Assembly: GCA_000827495.1 (NCBI GenBank)
Contig: KN817545.1
Coordinates: 9,113-73,112 of the forward strand
Reading direction: 5' to 3'
From: Hypholoma sublateritium FD-334 SS-4
Lineage: Eukaryota; Basidiomycota; Agaricomycetes; Agaricales; Strophariaceae
DNA: 64,000 nucleotides
A program made the position numbers and the translations under genes. Shown one piece after another: positions 1 to 10,420 of the stretch (its first letter is position 1; every line of letters starts with the position of its first letter). A model generated the notes under the pieces. The model was not told where the DNA came from. It was given only the letters and a program-made list of their open reading frames with translations, and made no database searches.

Positions 1-2
1 AA

Positions 3-1214
3 ATAGAAACTCTAAATCAAATAAAAAGTTACTACTGGTGGCCAGGAATGAGGATATTCATAAAGAATTACTGCAAGGGATGCGCAATCTGTCAACAATA
101 TAAAATTAACAGAAACCCTGCAAAACCAACGCTGGACCCAATCAAAGCGGCAAATTCACAAAGACCATTCGCAAATTGTGCATGGGATTTAATTACTGAT
201 CTCCCAGAAAGCAATGGATATAACGCAATATTATCCGTTGTGGACCACGGGCTTACGAAGGGGGTAATTATCATCCCAACACAGAAAACAACGAATGAAA
301 AAGACATCACGCGGCTATTGATTGATAATGTTTATCAAAGATTTGGACTCCCCGACTCAATAATAAATGACCGAGATCCACGATTTGCGTCAAGAGTATT
401 CCAAGAATTTCTCCGACTTCTGGGGATAAAATCAAAAATGACGACGGCATTTCATCCACAATCAGACGGATCAACAGAGAGATACAACCAAGAGATCGAA
501 GCCTATATNTCAATATACTGTGCAAACAACCCAAAGACATGGAGCACAAAAACGGCTACGATGGAGTTCACCCATAACGATAGGAGACATGCAGACAGAG
601 TGAAGACACCATTTGAACTTATAATGGGTACATCACCAATAGCAATTCCCACTACATTCTTTCATTCCAAATATCCGGAAGCAGAAGAGCGAATTCAAAA
701 CCTCAAAAAGGATCGAGAAGAAGCNATAGCAGCTCACGAACTGGCTCGNCAANGAATGATCTCTAGAACAAGNAACAAGTTTAAACCATTCAAGANAGGC
801 CAGATGGTATGGCTTGATTCTCGAAACCTAAAGACAGGCTACACTTCCAAAAAGATAGCACCAAGACGAGAAGGACCATTTGAAATCAAAGAAGTTCTTG
901 GACCGCTGACATATCGACTAGCACTCCCANCAAGATGGAAAATANACAACNTATTTCANGCCCACTTACTAATGCCCTATACCGAGAACGAAGAACATGG
1001 ACCAAACTTCAATCGACCACCTCCTGACCTTGTTGACGGAGAAGAAGAATACGAAGTAGAAGCTATCATTAGCCATAAACGACAGGGAAGGGGATATTTA
1101 TATCTTACAAAATGGACCGGNTACCCGGATTCGGAAAACTCGTGGCAAACCGCTACGTCCCTGACCAACGCCCAAGAAATCCTTGACAACTATCNNCGCC
1201 TACACTCTCTCTGA
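3..1214 (+). CDS. Ty3/Gypsy pol C-terminus: integrase plus chromodomain (partial)
   Basis: The frame is already open at base 3, so the 5' end is cut by the window. It starts in the integrase zinc-binding region (YYWWPGM, then [11 protein letters not shown]). The retroviral integrase core follows, with the first Asp in [10 protein letters not shown], the second in NDRDPRF and the catalytic Glu in STERYNQE. These make a complete D,D-E triad. A C-terminal chromodomain ([21 protein letters not shown], then YPDSENSW) ends the ORF and would direct integration to particular chromatin marks. Roughly ten codons contain N and read as X. No in-frame stop is visible, so the polyprotein end looks functional. 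Integrase catalyses 3'-processing and strand transfer of the cDNA. Confidence 0.95.
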   Translation: METLNQIKSYYWWPGMRIFIKNYCKGCAICQQYKINRNPAKPTLDPIKAANSQRPFANCAWDLITDLPESNGYNAILSVVDHGLTKGVIIIPTQKTTNEKDITRLLIDNVYQRFGLPDSIINDRDPRFASRVFQEFLRLLGIKSKMTTAFHPQSDGSTERYNQEIEAYXSIYCANNPKTWSTKTATMEFTHNDRRHADRVKTPFELIMGTSPIAIPTTFFHSKYPEAEERIQNLKKDREEXIAAHELAXQXMISRTXNKFKPFKXGQMVWLDSRNLKTGYTSKKIAPRREGPFEIKEVLGPLTYRLALPXRWKIXNXFXAHLLMPYTENEEHGPNFNRPPPDLVDGEEEYEVEAIISHKRQGRGYLYLTKWTXYPDSENSWQTATSLTNAQEILDNYXRLHSL

Positions 1215-1620
1215 ACTCTTTACAAACATGTTGGCAATACTCGCTCGATATTTAACTCCCAAATCGCCTCAGGCTAAACCGTCCTTTCTCNTTGCTTATA
1301 CCGAAGGACCGGATCTATCTTTAGANGATGTGCAGATTCCGATGACCGTTTCATTAGTCGAAATGAACAAGGCGCTCCCAAAATGGCAGGAAGACGCCTC
1401 AAGGCGTCCACCAAGCGATTCACGATCGGAAAGCTACAGAAACATCGGGCACGTCAATGACGCAATAACTAACGAGGCCCAAAAAGGACTAACACCAGCC
1501 ATGTACGATCAATGGTTCTGGCCAGGAGCGACATTCGACTCCCCTTCTACTAAGTCTATAAAAGAGGGAATCCTTCGTCGACTGTGGAACAGTATCAAAC
1601 ACAAACTCGGCTGCCTGTAA
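1183..1620 (+). CDS. Accessory ORF downstream of pol
   Basis: This ORF of about 145 codons overlaps the end of pol by some 30 bases in another frame and stops with TAA at 1618-1620. It has no domain that I recognise; the visible part contains a KWQEDASRR stretch and a Trp-rich MYDQWFWPG segment. The ATG at its start lies within the last pol codons, so translation may depend on a frameshift or reinitiation. Two codons contain N. It could equally be a C-terminal extension of pol reached by frameshifting. Function unknown. Confidence 0.5.
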   Translation: MTTIXAYTLSELFTNMLAILARYLTPKSPQAKPSFLXAYTEGPDLSLXDVQIPMTVSLVEMNKALPKWQEDASRRPPSDSRSESYRNIGHVNDAITNEAQKGLTPAMYDQWFWPGATFDSPSTKSIKEGILRRLWNSIKHKLGCL

Positions 1621-1621
1621 A

Positions 1622-2536
1622 ATGTCTTATTCATCCGAACACGGTTCTACACTCGTCAATCCTTCGTTCTATAGCCCTGCCTCCTCTGCATCGGGCAACT
1701 CTGTTTCTTCTACACAACAGGCCAGAGACCAGGCGAATGCCAATTTCCATCGCCAGTACTACGTCAGTGAAGGCAATGTATATCCACGCCCTAACTCTCC
1801 GGTCTTCGACATACCTATTCACGACACCTCGCCCAACCCGGACCTCGCCTCACCTCCACCTTCACCGTCTCCACCCTCATCTTATCACTCCTTCAACGAT
1901 AGCCCACCATCTTCTGTCGGGCATCAAACGCCTCTCACTGTGCACGAATATGCGGACATAACATTCGACACCTACTTCTTCCACCTCGTTGTCGACAGAA
2001 CTTGGAACCAACCGATCCTTACTCACCAACTAATGCACCTCAATGACACCCTTCGAGCCATCGCAAGGAACGAAGAGGAAAACCAAATTCTCCGAGAATC
2101 GGCGCTTGCCTACTGGAACATGATCGACACACCCAACTTCCAATTGCTAGTCCAGCCAGTCGTCAACTTTGCTAGCATCTGGGGACGTATCCATGCCGAT
2201 CAGCACCCGACCTATATGGATTACTCTCGCGACTTCGTACACGCCTACCACGTCCCACAAGGAACGGCCGGAAATCCTGTCCCCATCGACATAACTCGCG
2301 AACAATCTCCCTACCCCGAGATAATGAGAAGGTTCAACCCAGGTTCGTTCCGTGTACCATGCATGACACCCCATTGTCGCATCCACGACACGGAGGAGCA
2401 CTATACGTTCATGTGTCCTCTCTGGAAATGCCCCGCGTGTAACCAGCTAAATCCTCGACACGCACCTCAGCTGTGCCCGGGAGTACGCGTCGAAGAAGAA
2501 CCTCACGTCCCTTGGAACCAGGAGGTTCACGCTTAA
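1622..2536 (+). CDS. Accessory ORF with C-terminal Cys/His cluster
   Basis: A 304-codon ORF begins one base after the preceding stop (TAAAATG) and fills the space up to the polypurine tract. The N-terminal 100 residues are Ser/Pro-rich and probably disordered. The C-terminal 60 residues carry a Cys/His cluster (CMTPHCRIH, then H, CPLWKCPAC, later C) that could bind zinc. Position between pol and the 3' LTR is where some plant and fungal Ty3 elements carry an extra envelope-like or regulatory ORF. No signal peptide or membrane segment is visible, so an envelope role is not supported. A nucleic-acid-binding role is inference only. Confidence 0.6.
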   Translation: MSYSSEHGSTLVNPSFYSPASSASGNSVSSTQQARDQANANFHRQYYVSEGNVYPRPNSPVFDIPIHDTSPNPDLASPPPSPSPPSSYHSFNDSPPSSVGHQTPLTVHEYADITFDTYFFHLVVDRTWNQPILTHQLMHLNDTLRAIARNEEENQILRESALAYWNMIDTPNFQLLVQPVVNFASIWGRIHADQHPTYMDYSRDFVHAYHVPQGTAGNPVPIDITREQSPYPEIMRRFNPGSFRVPCMTPHCRIHDTEEHYTFMCPLWKCPACNQLNPRHAPQLCPGVRVEEEPHVPWNQEVHA

Positions 2537-2547
2537 CAGGGGGGTAA

Positions 2548-2948
2548 TGATACGTTTTCCTTTCTTTCGTCACATCCTTCTTCATCGTCTGACCCCATTA
2601 TTCATNCATGTACTACAATCTACTCTTCGTTCGCTCGTATCGCTCAGCCGCTTACACCTATGCTTACCAATGGCTTACACTTATGCTTACCGACCTATCC
2701 CACAGCCAGCTTCTTGTGTACTAGTACCNAGGACATGAGACTCGTTATAGTCGTTCCTATATTTAATGTTTACTATAAATATGTAGCAGTCGGTTCGCTT
2801 GTTCCTTAGCTAGTTCTTGAGAATCTAACCTGCTTGTATTTGAACCGAGCTCGACTTCAGACCTCGAACCATCAACCAGTTCGCCCTGAACGTCTCTAAT
2901 AAAGATTAACGAATACGACTTATACGCTCTGCGTTCGAAGTCGTAACA
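2548..2948 (+). repeat. 3' long terminal repeat
   Basis: Begins TGATACG directly after a G-rich polypurine tract (about 2538-2547) and ends CGTAACA, an imperfect inverted pair of the TG...CA kind. Inside are a TATA-like box (TATAAAT, about 2774-2780) and AATAAAG about 50 bases before the right end, consistent with U3-R-U5 order. Length is about 400 bp. The 5' copy and target-site duplication are not in the window. Ns occur at 2586 and 2729. Confidence 0.8.
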
Positions 2949-4099
2949 GTCAGTCTACTTATATCAACTATGAAATGCTAGTTGATGTTTATTGAAAAGA
3001 ACAACTGAGATATAAGGGAAGACCACAGGTCTACCTAGTATCACAGAACTCAATTAAAGTGGGTATGATGTCCAACCAAGTCCAGACAAAGTGAGCATCA
3101 AGTGGCTAATAAGTGGCATACCAAACTTATTTTGAGCTTGTTATGAACTTGAAGAGCTTGCTGCACTTAAGGTACTTGGGGAACACTTAATTTCACATAT
3201 GTACACTAATGTAAACTAATTCAAGCTTGTGCGGAAATGAGGTTTTGCCTGATGTAGCTCTGAATTTTCTACTAATTTAGCAATTTTTTTCTCACTTTTC
3301 TATTTTTAGACCAGCTTATGTAAAATATAGCTCCTACATTTGGAAGCCATGGGCAGTTGGCTAGGCCATGCATGGGGGGCAGGCCCTTGGGCAACTGCCC
3401 TGTGATGCATCACTGGGCACAAGGGGGTGCCGGGATCAGAATCCCGGACCGGATGCTGGTAGGTAGGTCCGGCCATCAGGCCTGAAATTTTTTTCTGATA
3501 TACCTTTACCAATGGTCAATTTTTGGTCATAAACAGGTAGTTTATAGGCTTTTATATACTTCAGATTGCTTTATATGCTAGATAATGCGCTAATATTCAT
3601 GTTTTATGAGAGTTTGACTTCGATTTACCTTCATTTTCGTGAGTTACTGCATTTGGAGAAGCACGTGCCAATGCTAAGATTACGCCGAGATACGACAACG
3701 TTATCAGATGTAAAAATATAAATTGCTCAATGGAATGGGTATGTCATCTCATTCAAGGGTTAATAAAATTATATTTGATTGAATTAACAATTCCATACAT
3801 AGTACCACCTCCACTTCCTCAAGATGGACGTAGCACCAAAGACCTGGACCTGTGAGATGTGTATTTCGGAAGGTGGAGGGCGAGTGGGGAAACGGGCAAG
3901 GCGAGTTTGATGGGAATTACCATATATAGTATGTACACGTGACATTCACGTGATGCGAGGTAGGTAGGTTCCTCGAATTCACCTGAAAATATTAAGTCGA
4001 CATCTGGTTTTATTTTCAACTTTTGCCACCCCCTTGACTGGGCAACTACCCAAGCCTTTGGGCAGTTGCCCTTGGGGATGCATCAACATAGTTAGGCAG
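2949..4099. other. Intergenic, no gene seen
   Basis: AT-rich on average, with no convincing coding frame. Contains the GGGCAACTGCCC-type palindromic elements described separately and a run of poly-T tracts near 3280-3300. Confidence 0.6.
3345..4085. repeat. Dispersed palindromic GGGCAACTGCCC elements
   Basis: Near-palindromic cores GGGCAGTTGG, GGGCAACTGCCC, GGGCAACTACCC and GGGCAGTTGCCC occur at about 3350, 3390, 4038 and 4060. Two are followed by a GATGCATCA motif. A GGTAGGTAGGT stretch also recurs at about 3460 and 3958. The pattern suggests a small mobile element of about 700 bp with repeated ends, but clean terminal inverted repeats and a target duplication were not resolved. Confidence 0.45.
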
Positions 4100-5060
4100 C
4101 CCAAGATTAGCCACTTTCGCACCGACAGGGGATAATCGACATGGATCCAGGATGGCAAGTTTACGGCGGTCGGTTCATGGCGGTGCTGACATGTTGGATG
4201 CGCTTGGGATAACGCAGAGCGGACAGGGCGCAGTGGACGGAAGCAAGTCGGCCCGGAAGTTGTTTGGTTGTCATCGCCAAATATAGACGTGACTTCAACG
4301 CGCCAGAAAATCGGACTCGACCTTGACTCGACCTTGACTCGACCCCGTCACGCGCTGCCTGAGTTCCTCGTCGACATCTTCACCCGCGACCGCGGCCCTT
4401 CTGCGCTGTTCGAGAAATCCAGGCTCGTGCATTAGCCCATCGCACTCGTACTCACTAGATGCTCGTGTACCTTCGCTGCGCTCTCCGCACCCTCTCATCC
4501 GTTACTGCATTGCTCCGAGACGACGTTGGAAGATCTACGTTGCTCAGCTGTGCATGCAGCGAGATGCTACGTGAACGCTCTCCAATTGCTATCGTCGGTG
4601 CGACGTCGTCCGGCTCGCGTCCGTGCCTGAGCCCCATCGGCCGCCCCACCTCCGTTTCAGGACGCACTCGCTGCTGACCGTCCCGTGTGACGCCCTCGCC
4701 GGCGATGCCTGGGATATCGAACGCCTCCCCGCCCTGCGCCCACACGTCCCTGCACCCACACGGCGCGCTCCTCACGCTCTGGAATATTGAGGATGTCGCG
4801 ATCTAGTAATGCGCTGATGTTGCCGTCCGGTGTACAGTGCTCAGCACGCCGCAAGCACAAGATGCATCAAGCCCCGCGCTACTCTAGATCAGCGTCTCCG
4901 CCTTCCGGCGTCGAGCCTATACATACCACAAGCTCTAGAATGTATGCGACATGCTACTCCGTACCGCCGTCGTCCCTGTGTTGTGTCTACTCTGTGAGTA
5001 TTCACTCCGTCGCCACTACTGCTTTGCAATTATTGACGGCCTCACGCAGCGTTTGCTTCA
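4100..5060. repeat. Upstream block, copy A (related to 10080-10420)
   Basis: Shares several segments in order with the DNA upstream of the HET pseudo-leader. These are GCCACTTTCGC with GGGATAATCGACATGGAT (also near 9560), GGTGGACGGAA-like with GTTGTTTGG, CGCCAAATATAGACG with TTCAACGCGCCAGAAAATCGGAC (also near 10135), and TGTGAGTATTCACTCCG near 4997 (also near 10372). The block is GC-rich with CpG. It precedes HET gene 1 as the related block precedes the pseudo-leader, so the duplication included upstream DNA. Confidence 0.7.
4311..4345. repeat. 11-bp tandem repeat
   Basis: About three copies of the unit GACTCGACCTT lie just downstream of the duplicated CCAAATATAG motif. They are absent from the related block at 10.1 kb, so the array arose after duplication or was lost in the other copy. 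Confidence 0.8.
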
Positions 5061-6042
5061 CGCGCACGCTGCCTCCACGTCCTCCGCCACCCCGCATCCC
5101 GTTCCACCTCATCAAAATTCTCCTCCTGGCGCGGCTCTTTCTACGCTACTCAAGACAGCCTCTCGCGAGCCCTGGCAGGCGCATATATTCGTGTAATAAG
5201 CCCATTCAACCTTCTCCGCGAGCCCGAGTACCCGTCGAACCTGTGCAATTGAAAGACCGGCACATATTTTGGACCCCTAGCGGCGCCCGCCACTGCTGCG
5301 CCGGCCCAATCGCTAGGACCGTACACAAACGGGCACGACGCGACAGCGCTAGCTCGCACGCCGCATTGACTTGCCTCCCCACAGCACGCGAACACAAACT
5401 AGAAATAAAGCCACTCCGCCGCACGTGCCGAGAGCGTCGACATCGAACGGCTACGGGAGCGGGCCCGCGACGCATATCGTACAGAACGCGCGGGATGCAG
5501 AAGGAACAGTGCGCAGAATAGCGTCTTGCGTGCATCCCGCTGGCGCGGTTGCGAGCGCCTCGGTCGCGTCTTCGCGTTTCACACGGCGCGGCCGTGTGAT
5601 GCCTTGCGGATTTTAGTGCAGATGGCGACGCAGTACGCATTGTGACCAGACAGCGGTGGCACGTCGACGGAATAGGAGAAGACATGTTGAGCGCGAGCGG
5701 GTGGGCGCTGTGGAAGGCGCACGGCGGGTGAAGATATCCGGCGAGGAAGTCGCCGGGACATGCATCGTGCTCGGCGAGGCTTCGACATTGGGAGGGGAGA
5801 AGGCCGAGACGCGGAGTATGTGGCTGCGCCGCGTTGGGCGTTGGCGCTGTGTTGAACTCGGCCGCTGACACCTGTGCAACGCTAACGTGAAATTTTGGTT
5901 CACCGGGATGGCCGGCGGCCTCGTGCCGTCGGCGCTCGCATGCACAGCCTAGTTCCGATATCAGCCATGCCACACTCTTCGAGCTGGCTGCTAGCTTCCT
6001 ACCATCATCTACGTCGCACGAACCGAGTCCTCGTTACATCCA
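5061..6042. other. GC-rich upstream region of HET gene 1
   Basis: Long overlapping frames on both strands reflect GC richness and are not supported by splice structure or recognisable domains. The segment just before 6043 (ACCATCATCTACGTCGCACG) resembles 11345-11385 upstream of the pseudo-leader. It is therefore probably the proximal promoter and 5' UTR. Confidence 0.5.
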
Positions 6043-8381
6043 ATGTCGACACGTCCTAGTAAGTTCGATTTCATAAGATTACTGGTGATGCATAGCACTT
6101 ATATCCGCACTTCAGCTTTACCAATGCCCCGCCGCAAAGCAAGAAAAAGTGAGCGCTTATCTGGACAATCGCTGATCATCACGATTTTCATGCAACGCCC
6201 ACCCATTGCGATAGGCAAAGCCGTACCAGAGGAAAATGTAGTCTCCGATACTGGTTCTCAAGATCTCTTAAGCGCCCTTGTCACATTCTTGCAGCCGGTC
6301 ATCAGAGGATATGCTGCTTCGCCAGGTAAGGAGATGATCAGTGCTATCTCGTGATGATCTGGAATAAATGTGTTTGCTCTCCAGCGTCCGACAAAGCCAG
6401 CGATCGAAACTGTATAGTATTCTAGTACTCATAAGGGTGGATCTACGCTGACATGTTGTACTGTAGACCATGATGATGCTCAGTTGATAAATGGGTTGGA
6501 GGGCAAGAATCTGCTGTCCGCCTTGACAGCGTTTGTTACAGTGGCCATGCGAACCCCTCCGGAGGCTCATGGAAAGCAAGGTAAGCTCCCACTTTGTCTT
6601 CTAGACCTGCACTCGAGTATTCAAACTGTGGGTTACCGCTAGAGGACCCCCCGAGGTCAGGTGTCGCAGCGCACGAAAAGGGAATAGGCGAGGCGCCCCC
6701 GGGTCTCTTCCAAGGTGAGAATCACGCTGCTTACTTGACTCTTGAAAACCCTCAATCTCATCCGCTTTCCATTGAATAAAATGCAGAAGTCCCGCGGAGC
6801 GAATTGGAAACCAAGACACTGATTGTGGCCCGTGCCCATGTATTCAACAAGATGCCCATCCACCTACTGGCCTTTGACAAGACAGGGTCCAGGATTGAGC
6901 GCATTGACCGCAATAAAATATTCTCCTGTATACTTCCTGGTGTGTTTGCCAAAACAGCAGGGCCAGAGTTTCAATCAGCTTGGGCGGAAGCTGAATTGTT
7001 AAAGGACTCTGATTTTCGTGTGCTATCGGGTAAATTCCGCTCAAACAAAATGAAGGAGCTACTAGAGGGGATTGTCCAACAAAGCGTGAATTATGCTATC
7101 CTGTCGCACACTTGGATGCGAGATACCCCCGGCGACATCACCTTCCAGGACTGGGCTACACGCGAGGACAATCCGCGGGGTAACACCAAGATTGTCAAAT
7201 TCTGNGAAGTCGCTGCACGGAACCACAATGTAACCCTAGGCTGGATTGACACTGTCTGCATTAACAAGGATAGCAGCTCGGAACTCGACGAGTCCATTCG
7301 GTCGATGTACAATTGGTACCGAGGTGCTTCTGTCTGCATCACATTCCTTTCGGAAACTGCCAATTTCCCTGACGCGCACCGAGACTCGTGGTTCACCCGT
7401 GGCTGGACTTTGCAGGAGCTGTTGGCTCCTGCCTGCAGTGTCTTCTATAATGAGAATTGGAATCAGCTCGGCTCCAGCAGCGATGTCATAATCCAATCAG
7501 TCATTCAAACAGCCTGTGGGATCACCAGCAGAGAACTGAACCTGAGCTGGAGTGGCAAAATTGTGCAAATCCCTTTTTCACGCAGAATGCAAATGGCATG
7601 TGGTCGGCAGATTACGCGCGAAGAAGATACATCATACTCGCTCATGGGCATTCTCGGCGTCGACATATCAATTGCCTATGGTGAGGGTGCCGGCCGCGCA
7701 TTCTCCCGCCTTGTCCGTGAACTCTTCCACACAAAGAAAAATGTTATAGATCTCTTCAACCGCAGCTACAATTCGAGGGAAAGTCTCCTCCCATCATCAC
7801 TGGAATCTTATCAATACCGATCTGACTACTGGGACTTTCCTGATTGGGGTACATGTCTAGATAATTACCCGCCTCTTGATCCCATTATTCCAACACACTT
7901 GGGTCTGCGCATTCCATTGCTCCTTGCTCCTTGGCTTGTTACAAAGCCAATGGGCAATGAAAACTATGTTGCAAAAGGGGCCCTGTCTGCAAGGGTGTCG
8001 AGGATACATTTTCCATCTGGAGGCAGCAAAAGTGTAGAATTATGCCTCCTTCTGTGTGATAGCAGATTATACACAGGAGACCTGGCTGACTCTCTGCACA
8101 CTTCAAATCTCCCAGCATTACCAGACCAAGTGCCACATATATTTATGGGAGGGATAGTCAATTTTGGTATTGACAACAGTGGCCATGTTCTGCTTTCTGA
8201 GCGGTGTTTTGCATTGCAGTTATACTGGGATGGATCGGAGCAAGGAAATTTTATTCCTGAAAATGTGAGACTACAATCTGGGCCTTCCTATGGGTTCATA
8301 CTCAAGTCCAAGAAAGGGTTTAAATTTCCTAAAGTTGAGCTAGAAGAACATGGGATGAAACTTGTCTCGTTGTATTTGTAA
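6043..8381 (+). CDS. HET-domain protein 1 (heterokaryon incompatibility family)
   Basis: Spliced model 6043-6058, 6140-6325, 6467-6580, 6643-6714 and 6787-8381 gives 660 codons with all four introns in phase 1. The N-terminal leader contains two related hydrophobic blocks, QDLLSALVTFLQPVIRGYA (exon 2) and KNLLSALTAF (exon 3), then an acidic/proline linker (exon 4). Exon 5 encodes a conserved region (HVFNKMPIHLLAFDKTGS) and the HET domain: NYAILSHTW, LGWIDTVCINK, MYNWYRGASVCITFLSE and WFTRGWTLQELLAP. The typical downstream block REEDTSYSLMGILGVDISIAYGEG follows. HET proteins mediate programmed cell death on non-self recognition in fungi; the partner here is unknown. The start and splice sites were chosen by matching the second copy at 11.8-14.1 kb. 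One N at 7205 leaves a codon uncertain. Confidence 0.85.
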
Positions 8382-9377
8382 TATATTAAAATTCCCTTTG
8401 AATATATTCTACGTTGTGCATGACAGAGCAGACTCCATGTCGTGTCCTGGCCCCGGCACATGTACATGCGATGTCGAATGCCGGCGATCGCTGCTGCTGT
8501 TAACAGCCCAGGCACACGGAGCCCCGTCTTGAGCGAGTATGCCATTTCTAGGCGCCTCGTGGAGATTCCGTATGCGGTGGGAAGAGTGGAGAGCAATGGT
8601 GCGAGAGTACAAGGCGCACGGTGCTTACGGAGGGACACGGTGCGGAATGGTGGATGCTGAACGCAGAGAAATACGGAGAGAGCATAGTACGCGTGTTGGA
8701 GCCTGAGTCCTGGCCCCCTCGACATCGCTGGCCGACGTCCGGATGCTTCTATGCGCTGTCCGACTTGGCCGTTCCGTGCGCCCACTTCGTGTCCGAGATA
8801 CGTGGGGACGACAATCAACGGAAGTCGAAAACTCGGGCAGCAACAGAGAGTCGTCCCGCTGTTTTTCGAACCCCGAGGACCGTATATGTCTTTGAAATAT
8901 ACGTACATGAGCCGGCGTACTATATGTCAAGAGTGAGATGCACTCACCAGAAGAACACGTGATTTCACTCTTCAATGAGCTGCTTTCGCGCCGAGTTTCG
9001 CGCAGAGTCGCTATGTCTGATTTCAGCGGACAGGGATGCACTCGAGCCGGATCCACGCATCGTCGTAGTTTGTTGATAGGGAAGACCAAGCAAAGGCAGC
9101 GGCGAGGTGTCGGACACGGCGAAAGTAGATTACGCATCGTCAGAACTCGCGATATCGGTTGACAGCACTTGCAGTGCAATGTGGTCTTGGGCGTAATGTG
9201 CGAGGCGTGTAGATCGAGCGCCGATGCGTGTGTATTGAAAGTACGGCGGAAAATGTCAGAGAAGCGTGATTGGTGCGTTCCAATGGGTATCGTTCTCGTG
9301 GTCTGCGACCTGTGTATAGTTGGTGTATAGATGAGCGCATTGACAGCCGATGGGTGCTCCGCAAGTCTGAATCGTAC
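8382..9377. other. Intergenic between HET gene 1 and the tandem repeat
   Basis: No gene seen; ORFs on both strands overlap without domain or splice support. The stretch near 8940-9010 (CACTCACCAGAAG followed by GCTTTCGCGCCG) looks like a decayed copy of part of the 320-bp unit described at 9378. Confidence 0.5.
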
Positions 9378-9995
9378 CCAGGCGAAGTCGACGACCAGGG
9401 CGAGGCGTAACGAGATGGTGGAACAACAGCTCGCTATGGAGAGATGATTTTGTTTGTTGAGGAACCGTCCTGACTCTGGAATACGTGCACGTCAGCATAT
9501 TTATTTTCAAAAAAACAAAGTCGTACTCACCGAAGTTGTCTTATAGAGTCCTCGATCAGCCACTTTCGCGGCCTGTTTCCAGCTTCGAGCTGATACGGGA
9601 TAATCGACAAGGATGGCAGTTCCATGGAGGTGCTGGCGTGTTGGGTGAGCTTGGGACGACGCAGAGCGGTTTAATACTCCGTGAGTCTACTTCGTGGCCA
9701 GGCGAAGTCGACGAGCAAGGTGGGGTATAGCGAGACGTGTAGAACAGCAGCTCGTCAGAGAAATGATTTTTTTTGTCGAGGGACTGTCTTGACTCTGGAA
9801 TATTTGCACGTCAGCATGTGTATTTTCAAAAACACATTTGTACTCACCAGAAGTTGTCTTCTAGAGTCCTCAATCAGCCGCTGTCGCGGCCTGGTTCCAA
9901 CTTCCAATTGACACGGGATGGTCGACATGGATAGCAGTTTCACGGATATGTCGGATGCGCGTGGGTCCGTGAGACGTCAGAGAACGGACTGCACG
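9378..9995. repeat. Tandem duplication of an approximately 320-bp unit
   Basis: Two consecutive units, about 9378-9700 and 9701-9995, share GGCGAAGTCGACGA, ACTCTGGAATA, GCACGTCAGCAT, GTATTTTCAAAAA-like, TACTCACC, AAGTTGTCTT, TAGAGTCCTC and ATCAGCC in the same order and spacing. The right part of each unit also matches 4125-4215. Divergence between units is obvious, so the duplication is not recent. Confidence 0.85.
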
Positions 9996-10079
9996 TCTGA
10001 CTCGGGTATTATATCATTTCGAAGTAACTAGGCAGTGTAGGAATGGGCGTTGAAACGAGAGTAAGCATGCTGCTGGTCG

Positions 10080-10420
10080 AACTGGTCGGCGAGCTCATGG
10101 TGGACGGAAACAAGGCCCGGATGTTGTTTGGACACCGCCAAATATAGACGCGACTTCGAGTCAACGCGCCGGAAAAATCGGACTTGTTCGTGACGGTGTC
10201 ACCGACCTGCTAGCATACGAATACGCTGCCTCTATCTAGCACGCTGCGCCCGACGCGCTGAAAACACAAGATTCGTCTTGAATACCGGCGCTATGCATCG
10301 TAGCCCGCGAGACCTGTGCGCGTTACCGCTTGCGCATGCGACACGTCCGCCTGCGTCGCTGCGCTTCCTTTGTGAGTATCCACTCCGCTGGGCCCACGCA
10401 GTTTGTAGCGCTCTTGCACG
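10080..10420. repeat. Upstream block, copy B (related to 4215-5060)
   Basis: Contains the segments shared with copy A: GTGGACGGAA, GGCCCGGA-GTTGTTTGG, CCGCCAAATATAGACGCGAC, CAACGCGCCGGAAAAATCGGA and TTGTGAGTATCCACTCCG. It lies upstream of the HET pseudo-leader in the same orientation as copy A lies upstream of HET gene 1. Confidence 0.7.

Larger units (their letters stand above)
1..2948 (+). mobile_element. Ty3/Gypsy retrotransposon, 3' part
   Basis: The 3' half of an LTR retrotransposon enters from the left edge. In order it shows the end of pol (integrase and chromodomain), two accessory ORFs, a purine-rich tract ending at about 2547 and a 3' LTR. Gag, protease, reverse transcriptase and the 5' LTR lie outside the window. 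Most of the window's ambiguous bases fall here, as expected when several near-identical copies are collapsed in an assembly. The frames are open apart from Ns, so the copy may be young. Family assignment rests on integrase-chromodomain order and is well supported; the clade name is inferred. Confidence 0.9.

Noticed and set aside
5206..5973. 255-codon minus-strand ORF upstream of HET gene 1
   Set aside because: Lies in a duplicated upstream block with no similarity-type features, and is opposed by equally long frames on the other strand.
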